A DNA stretch of 34,123 bases, taken from positions 1 to 34,123 of the forward strand of contig JAURPH010000003.1 in NCBI GenBank assembly GCA_030835345.1. Direction: 5' to 3'. The DNA is from Thermodesulfobacteriota bacterium. GTDB lineage: Bacteria; Desulfobacterota_D; UBA1144. The first letter of the stretch is position 1; each line of letters begins with the position of its first letter. Under the pieces are notes generated by a model, which was given only the letters and a program-made list of their open reading frames with translations, was not told the DNA's origin and did not search any database. The position numbers were made by a program, and so were the translations under genes. Shown here piece by piece: positions 27,222-34,123 of this stretch.

Positions 27222-28217
27222 ATGAAGTACTTGTTAGGAATTGAATCTTCATGTGATGAAACTGCAGCGGCAATACTAGCTCCAAGTGGGAAAATTTTGT
27301 CGAATATTGTTTTTAGTCAATCCTCAATTCACAATAAAACAGGCGGTGTAGTTCCCGAAATAGCATCAAAAAATCATTCAGAGAAAATACATTTAATAAT
27401 CAATGAAGCATTAATAAAGGCTAATGTTAAGTTGAACGAAATAGCTCAGATATTTGTTTCAAATGGACCAGGACTGACAAATTGTCTAATGATTGGAGTT
27501 ATCGCCGCAAAGGCATTAGGTTTGTTAGTCAAAGTGCCAGTTCACCCTGTAAATCATATTGAAGGCCATATAGCTTCATGTTTTATAGAAAATAAAGTTA
27601 TATTTCCCTCATTATGCCTTGTTGCATCCGGAGGCCATTCAAGCATTTATTATCTAGAGGATGAAGTTAATTTTTCAGTTATTGGATCAACAATTGATGA
27701 TGCGGCAGGAGAGGCTTTTGATAAAGGAGCTAAGCTTATGGGGCTTGGGTATCCTGGAGGGATTGAAATCGATAAATTGGCAAAAGAAGGGGATGAAAAC
27801 TTTCATAAATTTCCAATTGCAAAATTAGATAAAAACTCATTCAACTTTAGCTTCAGTGGTATTAAAACATCTTTAAGATATTTTTTAGAAAAAAATCCTA
27901 ATTGGAAAAATAATGTTCATTCAATTGCTGCAAGTTACCAAGAATCAATAGTTGATTCACTTTTACAGCAATTAATTAAAGCTAGAAAAAAATTTAAACC
28001 AAAATCAATTTTAATTTCTGGTGGAGTAGCTTGTAATTCGAGGCTCAGAGAAAAAGCTCAGAAAAGTTTCATTGATTCCTCTAACCTTATTATTCCAACT
28101 CCAAAATTATGTACTGATAATGCTGCAATGATAGCTATGAGAGGAATACAGCTTAAAAGAAAAGATAATATAGACTACTCTTTTGGTGTCTATAGTACTT
28201 CAAGGAAAATCAATTAA
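27222..28217 (+). CDS. tsaD: tRNA N6-threonylcarbamoyladenosine transferase subunit TsaD
   Basis: With TsaB, TsaC and TsaE it makes t6A at position 37 of ANN-decoding tRNAs. The 331 residues start LLGIESSCDETAAAIL, the family signature. HPVNHIEGHIAS (about 107-118) has the metal-binding HxxxH, and LVASGGHSSIYYL and DDAAGEAFDKGAKLMGLGYPGG are nucleotide-binding motifs. ISGGVACNSRLREK and TDNAAMIA complete the ASKHA fold. No partner gene is adjacent. The start ATG lacks a clear Shine-Dalgarno sequence. The last eight bases overlap convergent gltB. Confidence 0.97.
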   Translation: MKYLLGIESSCDETAAAILAPSGKILSNIVFSQSSIHNKTGGVVPEIASKNHSEKIHLIINEALIKANVKLNEIAQIFVSNGPGLTNCLMIGVIAAKALGLLVKVPVHPVNHIEGHIASCFIENKVIFPSLCLVASGGHSSIYYLEDEVNFSVIGSTIDDAAGEAFDKGAKLMGLGYPGGIEIDKLAKEGDENFHKFPIAKLDKNSFNFSFSGIKTSLRYFLEKNPNWKNNVHSIAASYQESIVDSLLQQLIKARKKFKPKSILISGGVACNSRLREKAQKSFIDSSNLIIPTPKLCTDNAAMIAMRGIQLKRKDNIDYSFGVYSTSRKIN

Positions 28218-31200
28218 TATCAGGTTTTATAAAATTAAAATCATCTATTGAAATACCTTTAGATTCTAATATTTTATAAATTTCTTTTGGTATGATTCTT
28301 ACAAAACTAGAAACTTTATTATCAAAATCTTCTAAAATTGACTTTGCTTTCTTGCTTCCAGTTTTAGCAAGATGTTCATTTATGATATTTTTAATTTTTA
28401 TTTTATCATTTTCACTTAGTTCATCAATAAAAACCATATCTTGATTTACATTCAAATTAATATCCTTGTTTTCATTAAAGATATAAGCTATGCCACCTGA
28501 CATTCCCGCTCCAAAATTCTTACCTATAGGGCCTAATATATAAACCTCTCCACCAGTCATGTATTCGCAAGCATGATCTCCGGTTCCTTCAACAACAGCG
28601 GTTGCGCCACTGTTTCTTACACAAAATCTCTCACCTGCTAGACCTGATGCAAAAAGCTTACCGCCTGTAGCTCCGTACAATACAGTGTTGCCAATGATAG
28701 AATTTCCATCTGATAGAAACTTGGTTTCTTTATCTGGATATATTGCTACTTCGCCGCCATGCATTGATTTCCCTACATAATCATTGGCTTCTCCTTCCAG
28801 ATTCAAGTTAATACCATTAATCAAGTATCCACCAAAAGATTGTCCTGAAATACCTCTAAAATTAATATTGATAGTATTATCAGGTAACCCTTTATTTCCA
28901 TATTTTTTAGCTATAGCACCAGAAAGTATTGCACCAACAGTCCTATCAACAGTATTAATTGAAAGTGAGATTTCATTTGGATTTAGCTCATCAATACTTT
29001 TTCTAAAATAATTAATCAATTCAAAGTCTATTGGATCTTCATCTCTATTGTTCCTCTCAAGAATTCTTTTCCTAGGTTTGGTATTAGATGGATCAGGATC
29101 AGCAATGATTCTTGATAGGTCTATGTTCTTAGTTTTATTAAAATTAATTTTTGATTTAATTTTCAAATATTCTGTTCTTCCAATAATTTCATCTAATGAA
29201 GTTACTCCAATCTTTGCTAAAATTTGTCTAACATCATGAGCTACTGAAAATAAGTAATTAACGGCTTCCTCTGGAATACCTGGGAATTTTTTTCTTAGTT
29301 CTGGTTTTTGTGATGCTATGCCAACAGGACATGTATTTAAATGGCATTGCCTTGCCATAACACATCCAAGTGCCACAAGTACAGATGTACCAAATCCATA
29401 TTCTTCTGCCCCCAGCATCGCCGCAACTACAACATCAAAACCTCTTTGAAAACCACCATCGACAGTTAATGTAACTTTTCCACGAAGATCATTCATAACC
29501 AAAACTTGTTGAGTTTCAGAAAGTCCCATTTCCCATGGAATCCCTGCATGTTTAATAGAACCAAGTGGAGAAGCACCAGTACCACCTTCGCAACCACTAA
29601 TCTGAATATAATCCGCATAGCCTTTTGCAACACCAGCTGCAACAGTACCAACTCCAACCTCTGATACTAGCTTAACTCCTACCTTTGCATTAACATTTGC
29701 ATGCTTTAAGTCATATATCAGTTGTGCTAAATCTTCAATACTGTAAATATCATGATGGGGTGGTGGAGATATCAAGCCAACTCCAGGAACTGAATTCCTT
29801 TGGGATGCAATCTCAGTGCTAACCTTTGGACCAGGTATTTGACCACCTTCTCCAGGCTTGGCACCTTGTGCCATCTTTATCTCAATTTGCTTGGCTGAGG
29901 CTAAATATTCAGGTGTGACCCCAAACCTTCCTGAGGCTACTTGCTTAATTGCACTGTTTCTAGAATCGCCATTTTCATCGGGGGTATATCTTTCAGAATT
30001 TTCTCCTCCCTCGCCACTATTACTCTTACCTTGAATTCTATTCATGGCAATTGCAACAGCCTCATGAGTTTCAGTACTTAATGCACCGTGAGACATTGCT
30101 CCAGTCCTAAATCTTTTCATAATTTCTTCTTCTGATTCTACTAAATCAATAGAAACTGATTCGCCTAATTTAAAATCCATTAAATCTCTTATTAATGATG
30201 GTGGTCTAGATTCGTGTAATTCGTTAAATTTTAAATAATCTTCATATGATGCAGTTTTAGAAAGTTTCCTTAAGGATTTGAAAATTAACGGATTTAATGA
30301 ATGGTACTCTCCATCCTTTCTAAATCTATAAATTCCTTCCTCTTTCAGCTTATCTTCAGTCTCATCACTGAAAGCTTTCTTGTGCAAAGCTAAAGTATCG
30401 TTTTCAAAATTTTTAAGAGATACTCCTTGAATCCTAGTAACGGTACCAGGGAAAAATTCTTTGGTTGTTTTCTCATCAATACCAATAATCTCAAAGATTT
30501 GAGAGCCTGTATAGCTAGCTACTGTACTAATTCCAATTTTTGATAAAACCTTAAGAATTCCTCTTTCAAGTGCAAGTTTATAATTTTCCATATAATGATT
30601 TATATCTTCATCAAATTTTCCCATCCATTGAAATGCACTGCTAAATGCTAAATATGGATAAACTGCGGATGCTCCATATCCTAAAAGACAACAAATATGA
30701 TGATCTTCTTTTACCTCTGCTGATTCAACAATTATGGATGTTTTCATTCTTAATCCATTATTTATCAAAGAATGGTGAATTTTACTAACAACTAGTTGAA
30801 TTGGTATCGCAGCTTTATCTTTTGATACTGCTTTATCTGTTAAGAGTAAAATATTAGCTCCATTTTTAACTTTATTTATAGCTTCATCTGAAATAACTTT
30901 TATTGCCTTATCTAAACCAGCTCTTTTAGAGATAAAGAAAGTTGTATCGATTTCAGCAACTTTTAAATCATCAGAAGAAATATTTTTAAAGAAATCCATC
31001 TCATTTTTTGTAAGAACTGGTGAGTCTAAATAATAAAACTTACCTTGATCTTCATCATGATTAAAAAAAGCACTCTTGTCCCCAAAAACAACCCTTAAAG
31101 ACATTACGCTATCTTCTCTATATGGGTCGATTGGTGGATTAGTAACCTGGGCAAATAATTGTTTAAAGTAATTAAATACTGATTTAGGCTTAGCAGATAA

Positions 31201-32739
31201 TGCAGCAATTGGAGTATCATCACCCATTGAACCAATAGGCTCTTTTGCCGTTAAGCTCATAGGCTCAATTAGTCTTTCTAAATCCTCTAACGAATATCCA
31301 AAAACTTTTTGTAAATTAAGCAATTCTTCTGACGAGATCTCTTCAACAAACGAACCTGATTTTTTATTTTTGATAACTTCTGATAATGAATGAAAGTTTT
31401 TCTCACTCCAATTTTGATAATCATAACTGCTAGAGATTTCTTCTTTTATTTCTGTATCACTTAAAAGAATTTTTCTATTTGAATCAATTGCCAACATTTT
31501 TCCAGGAGCAATCCTACCAGATCTTAGAATTTCAGCAGGAGGTACATGAACCATCCCAGCTTCTGAACCTAAAACTAACAAATTATCCTTTGTTACATGA
31601 TATCGAACAGGCCTTAATCCATTTCGGTCTAAAGCTGCGCCAATTATATTTCCATCTGTAAACACTAATGCAGCAGGTCCATCCCAAGGTTCTGCTATAC
31701 AAGAAGAATATTCGTAAAAGGCCTTCAAACCCTTATCAAAAACTTCATCCTTTTCATATGCCTCTGGGACCAACATGCTAACAGCTTTTAATAATCCTCT
31801 TCCTGATATTGAAAGTAATTCCAAAGTGTTGTCTAAATCTGATGAATCACTACCTTCAGGAGATACAAATGGCTTTATTTGGTCTATTTTTGTGCTCCAA
31901 ATATCTGACGAACAAGAATTCTCTCTTGCTTTCATCCAATTAACATTACCCCTGATTGTATTGATTTCTCCATTGTGAGCTAAATACCTAAATGGATGAG
32001 CAAGTTTCCATTCAGGAAAAGTATTAGTGCTATACCTTTGATGGAAAATTACTTTATTAGTTTTATAGTTTGGGTTTCTAAGGTCAAGATAGAATTGATC
32101 TAGTTGATGGGCTTGAAGCATTCCTTTATAGACAATTGTTTTGGATGAAAAAGAGCAACAATAAAAATCATTCATTTTGGCCTTAAGGGATTCTCTCTCT
32201 AAAGTTTTCCTAATTAATAAAAGCTTTCTCTCAAATTCATCTTGATTTAAAAAATCATTATCAGTTACAAAAAACTGAAAGATAGATGGCTTAGCAGATA
32301 ATGCTTTCTCACCAAGAGCTGAATCATCAACTGGCACTTCTCTTGAAGAAATTAAATTTAAATTATGTTCTTTAATTATTTTATTTATTAGCTCTAAACT
32401 TTTCTTATGCAAAATATTTTCTTTTTTTGGCAAAAAGAACATACCTACACCAAAGTTTCCAATAGTAACCTGATTAACATCTTTTTCAGATAAAAATTCA
32501 TCAAAAAGTTCAAGAGGTAATTGAGTAAGAACACCGGCTCCATCACCAGTTTTTTTGTCGCCTCCAACTGCACCTCTATGTGTTAAATTAACAACTGCCT
32601 CAATTGCTTTCTTTAAAACCTTGTTAGTTCTAACACCATCTATAGATGCAACTAGCCCTACACCGCACGCATCATGCTCGAAACTTTTTTCATAAAGTGT
32701 TTTAGTCATAGTACAATTCTCTAAGGGGTTTTTAGTCAA
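28210..32739 (-). CDS. gltB: Glutamate synthase large (alpha) subunit
   Basis: Transfers the amide of glutamine to 2-oxoglutarate to give two glutamates. At 1509 residues it has the full bacterial layout. An N-terminal class II amidotransferase has catalytic Cys25 in HDACGVG, exposed after propeptide removal. The central region is followed by the FMN synthase domain, with GEGGENSERYTPDE and GAKPGEGGQIPGPKV. The [3Fe-4S] cysteines are in CVMARQCHLNTCPVG (about 1120-1140), and the C-terminal beta-helix ends with GEVYILGPIGKNFGAGMSGG. I place the start at TTG 32737-32739 because GAGGTG precedes it by four bases. ATG 32709, with a weak binding site, is the alternative. gltD is not in the window. 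A promoter and two dyads lie upstream. Confidence 0.96.
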   Translation of the reverse strand: MTKNPLENCTMTKTLYEKSFEHDACGVGLVASIDGVRTNKVLKKAIEAVVNLTHRGAVGGDKKTGDGAGVLTQLPLELFDEFLSEKDVNQVTIGNFGVGMFFLPKKENILHKKSLELINKIIKEHNLNLISSREVPVDDSALGEKALSAKPSIFQFFVTDNDFLNQDEFERKLLLIRKTLERESLKAKMNDFYCCSFSSKTIVYKGMLQAHQLDQFYLDLRNPNYKTNKVIFHQRYSTNTFPEWKLAHPFRYLAHNGEINTIRGNVNWMKARENSCSSDIWSTKIDQIKPFVSPEGSDSSDLDNTLELLSISGRGLLKAVSMLVPEAYEKDEVFDKGLKAFYEYSSCIAEPWDGPAALVFTDGNIIGAALDRNGLRPVRYHVTKDNLLVLGSEAGMVHVPPAEILRSGRIAPGKMLAIDSNRKILLSDTEIKEEISSSYDYQNWSEKNFHSLSEVIKNKKSGSFVEEISSEELLNLQKVFGYSLEDLERLIEPMSLTAKEPIGSMGDDTPIAALSAKPKSVFNYFKQLFAQVTNPPIDPYREDSVMSLRVVFGDKSAFFNHDEDQGKFYYLDSPVLTKNEMDFFKNISSDDLKVAEIDTTFFISKRAGLDKAIKVISDEAINKVKNGANILLLTDKAVSKDKAAIPIQLVVSKIHHSLINNGLRMKTSIIVESAEVKEDHHICCLLGYGASAVYPYLAFSSAFQWMGKFDEDINHYMENYKLALERGILKVLSKIGISTVASYTGSQIFEIIGIDEKTTKEFFPGTVTRIQGVSLKNFENDTLALHKKAFSDETEDKLKEEGIYRFRKDGEYHSLNPLIFKSLRKLSKTASYEDYLKFNELHESRPPSLIRDLMDFKLGESVSIDLVESEEEIMKRFRTGAMSHGALSTETHEAVAIAMNRIQGKSNSGEGGENSERYTPDENGDSRNSAIKQVASGRFGVTPEYLASAKQIEIKMAQGAKPGEGGQIPGPKVSTEIASQRNSVPGVGLISPPPHHDIYSIEDLAQLIYDLKHANVNAKVGVKLVSEVGVGTVAAGVAKGYADYIQISGCEGGTGASPLGSIKHAGIPWEMGLSETQQVLVMNDLRGKVTLTVDGGFQRGFDVVVAAMLGAEEYGFGTSVLVALGCVMARQCHLNTCPVGIASQKPELRKKFPGIPEEAVNYLFSVAHDVRQILAKIGVTSLDEIIGRTEYLKIKSKINFNKTKNIDLSRIIADPDPSNTKPRKRILERNNRDEDPIDFELINYFRKSIDELNPNEISLSINTVDRTVGAILSGAIAKKYGNKGLPDNTININFRGISGQSFGGYLINGINLNLEGEANDYVGKSMHGGEVAIYPDKETKFLSDGNSIIGNTVLYGATGGKLFASGLAGERFCVRNSGATAVVEGTGDHACEYMTGGEVYILGPIGKNFGAGMSGGIAYIFNENKDINLNVNQDMVFIDELSENDKIKIKNIINEHLAKTGSKKAKSILEDFDNKVSSFVRIIPKEIYKILESKGISIDDFNFIKPDIN

Positions 32740-32757
32740 TGAACACCTCAATTACTC

Positions 32758-32804
32758 TTTTAACTCATGAGCTATGAGGAGCTTTTTAACCATGCTCTAT
32801 GGTT
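32758..32804 (-). promoter_or_regulatory. Two tandem similar dyads in the gltB leader: operator pair or RNA element
   Basis: Two imperfect direct copies lie 25-26 bases apart. Each copy contains a dyad with a five-base centre: AACCAT/ATGGTT (32788-32804) and CTCAT/ATGAG (32764-32778). On the minus strand each copy reads CATAG-N2-CATG and then TTAAAA. The two stems differ at paired positions, so the symmetry is kept while the sequence changes. The first dyad starts at about the predicted transcription start. The loop of the first (GAGC) is complementary to the loop of the second (GCTC). It may be a pair of regulator sites or a structured 5' leader. Confidence 0.5.
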
Positions 32805-32810
32805 TGTATA

Positions 32811-32838
32811 ATTATATATTTTCAAATATAAGTATCAA
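32811..32838 (-). promoter_or_regulatory. Sigma-70-type promoter of gltB
   Basis: On the minus strand TTGATA (32833-32838), a 16-base spacer and TATAAT (32811-32816): five of six -35 bases and a perfect -10. The predicted start is near 32804, giving a leader of about 65 bases to the TTG start or 95 to the ATG. Confidence 0.65.
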
Positions 32839-32844
32839 GTATAC

Positions 32845-33441
32845 CTATTTTTTAAAAATCATAGCCATCCAAGATCCTGAAACTAAAACATCTAATATCT
32901 TAATATTTTCTATTGATGCCAAATTAGTAAAAGATTCTTTCTTACTCTTATTCAGTCCTGAAATTATAAAAAATCCTCTTTCCTCGAGCTTATTGATGAT
33001 GTAACTAAAATTTTTTTCTAAATACTTTCCAGATATATTTGAAACAATTAAACCATATTTAATTTTTAAATTTGATGGAAAATCTACAAATTTAATATTA
33101 TCTTCCACCAGATTTTTTTTTAAGTTAATTAACGATTCCTTCTTTGCAAAATCATCTATTTCACACGAATGCACAGAATTAAATCCTATCTTTGAAAGTA
33201 AAATTGATAAAATTCCTGATCCCGAACCTAAATCTAAAGAATATGAGTTGAGGTCAATATTCTTAATGTTTCTCATAATTGCTTCTATTGCCAAATTAGT
33301 AGTAGTATGATTTGAGCCAAATGAAGTCCCTTGAGCAATATGAATATCCAAGAAAGATCCATTATTATTTATCGGTATCTTAATATTGAGATCTTCCAAA
33401 CGGTCTTCTATATAAAGTTCCTTTATTTTCATAATTAACAT
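32845..33441 (-). CDS. Short PrmA-like SAM-dependent methyltransferase
   Basis: The 198 residues match only the C-terminal catalytic part of ribosomal protein L11 methyltransferase (PrmA, usually about 290 residues). Visible are QGTSFGSNHTTTNLAIEAI (PrmA: FGTGxHxTTxLxLExL), the SAM motif SLDLGSGSGILSILLSKIGF (about 68-87), the acidic CEIDD end of motif II, VSNISGKYLEK (PrmA: VANI) and GFFIISGLNKSK. The N-terminal substrate-recognition domain is missing: only about 40 residues precede the catalytic core, with no space upstream because divergent thiD starts 18 bases away. It may be a reduced PrmA or a methyltransferase of another protein substrate. The start is ATG 33441 or the ATG at 33432; neither has a ribosome binding site. 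Confidence 0.8.
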   Translation of the reverse strand: MLIMKIKELYIEDRLEDLNIKIPINNNGSFLDIHIAQGTSFGSNHTTTNLAIEAIMRNIKNIDLNSYSLDLGSGSGILSILLSKIGFNSVHSCEIDDFAKKESLINLKKNLVEDNIKFVDFPSNLKIKYGLIVSNISGKYLEKNFSYIINKLEERGFFIISGLNKSKKESFTNLASIENIKILDVLVSGSWMAMIFKK

Positions 33442-33455
33442 TTAATATATATTAA
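33442..33455. promoter_or_regulatory. 14-bp AT palindrome in the prmA-thiD divergent gap
   Basis: TTAATATATATTAA is a perfect palindrome that fills most of the 18 bp separating the start codons of the PrmA-like gene and thiD. An outer inverted repeat, ATAATTAA (33431-33438) and TTAATTAT (33452-33459), surrounds it. It could hold back-to-back -10 elements of leaderless transcripts or a shared operator; being AT-only, it could also be chance. Confidence 0.35.
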
Positions 33456-33459
33456 TTAT

Positions 33460-34123
33460 ATGGCTAGAAAAGTTCCTTTAGTTTTAACAATTGCTGGCTC
33501 TGATTCTGGTGGTGGGGCCGGAATTCAAGCAGATTTAAAAACATTAAACTCATTAGAAGTTTTTGGTTGTTCAGCTATCACTTGCGTAACCGCCCAAAAT
33601 AGCAGAGAAATTACGAATATTTTCAAACTACCCAACTTAAGTATAAATAAGCAAATCACAACAGTATTGAGAGACTTTAAAATAAAATATATAAAGCTTG
33701 GAATGCTATACGATACTGAAACAATGAAAACAGTACTTAGTGCTTTACAGAATTTTAGTAATTTAAAAATTATTTCAGATCCTGTCATGATTTCAAAATC
33801 CGGTGACAGCCTTCTAAAAGATTCATCTATAAATTTCTATATCAAAAAAATATTGCCAATTTGTTATTTAATAACCCCAAATATTCATGAAGCAAATAGA
33901 ATTACAGGTCTTAAAATTCTTAAATATGCTGATTTAATAAACTCTCTTAATATAATAAAAAAGTATGGAGCAAAAAATGTCCTAATAAAAGGTGGACATT
34001 CAAAAGACACTAATAAATCTGAAGATTACCTTTTATCTCAAAACAAGATTCATAAATTTGCATCTAAAAGGTATGATACTAAGAATACACATGGAACAGG
34101 TTGCACTCTATCTGCTGCAATAA
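33460..34123 (+). CDS. thiD: Hydroxymethylpyrimidine/phosphomethylpyrimidine kinase, 3' end cut by window
   Basis: The frame opens at ATG 33460-33462 and continues without stop to the window edge, giving 221 residues of a protein that is normally about 260-270. It phosphorylates HMP and then HMP-P in thiamine synthesis, the step after ThiC. Clear ribokinase-superfamily ThiD motifs: LTIAGSDSGGGAGIQADLKT (8-27), VTAQNS, KLGMLYD, ISDPVMISKSGDSLL (the usual DPVMxxxxGxxLL), LITPNIHEANRITG, VLIKGGHS, and the catalytic NTHGTGCTLSAAI with the anion-hole GTGC at the truncated end. It is divergent from the PrmA-like gene with 18 bp between starts and no Shine-Dalgarno sequence. No TPP riboswitch can fit here. 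Confidence 0.95.
   Translation, partial: MARKVPLVLTIAGSDSGGGAGIQADLKTLNSLEVFGCSAITCVTAQNSREITNIFKLPNLSINKQITTVLRDFKIKYIKLGMLYDTETMKTVLSALQNFSNLKIISDPVMISKSGDSLLKDSSINFYIKKILPICYLITPNIHEANRITGLKILKYADLINSLNIIKKYGAKNVLIKGGHSKDTNKSEDYLLSQNKIHKFASKRYDTKNTHGTGCTLSAAI

Noticed and set aside
32774-33004. Plus-strand frame starting in the gltB leader with AGGAG upstream
   Set aside because: It runs antisense through the PrmA-like gene, its product has no recognisable features, and the AGGAG is part of the dyad repeat region.

Overview
The window is an AT-rich, very compactly coded stretch of a Gram-negative bacterial chromosome. Gram-negative character is inferred from a TonB-family protein, LspA, a lipoprotein and periplasmic multihaem cytochromes. 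Gene content and base composition suggest a free-living, respiring, streamlined marine bacterioplankton lineage, perhaps a deltaproteobacteria-like or related low-GC clade. The lineage cannot be fixed from the sequence alone. I saw no transposase, integrase, phage gene, CRISPR array, tRNA or rRNA.

Layout. (1) 1-2270: the end of a membrane protein (Yip1-like) faces a minus-strand set of cyclophilin, a membrane-anchored unknown and a second unknown whose reading frame extends about 60 codons upstream of its first ATG. (2) 2432-6618, plus strand: acyl-CoA dehydrogenase, malyl/methylmalyl-CoA lyase and B12-dependent ethylmalonyl-CoA mutase, i.e. three late steps of the ethylmalonyl-CoA pathway. 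(3) 6622-8342: small exported proteins and a divergent TonB-family protein. (4) 8335-16868, minus strand: a complete alternative complex III locus actABCDEF, a previously uncalled 49-residue membrane protein overlapping the end of actF, then purM. (5) 16943-27139, minus strand: a long series of housekeeping genes (thiC, carB, greA, lspA, ribE, aroK, queG, tpx, a sufT-like gene, bcp, bioD) running into the act operon. (6) 27222-34123: tsaD (+), gltB (-), a short PrmA-like methyltransferase (-) and the start of thiD (+), which runs off the window.

How it fits together. ACIII would pass electrons from quinol to a cytochrome c or oxidase encoded elsewhere. The SufT-like protein, Tpx and Bcp fit Fe-S assembly and peroxide defence in an aerobic cell. 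The ethylmalonyl-CoA genes suggest acetyl-CoA or C2/C3 acid assimilation if the missing crotonyl-CoA carboxylase/reductase and mesaconyl-CoA hydratase exist elsewhere.

Main points for a second look: a promoter plus two tandem, similar dyads in front of gltB; a promoter plus a perfect dyad at the predicted start site of the act operon; the 49-residue protein after actF; a His-rich insert in ActB; a possible ATT start codon at 1228; and several probable TTG starts. All four convergent gene pairs end 3 bp apart or overlap, with no visible intrinsic terminator.
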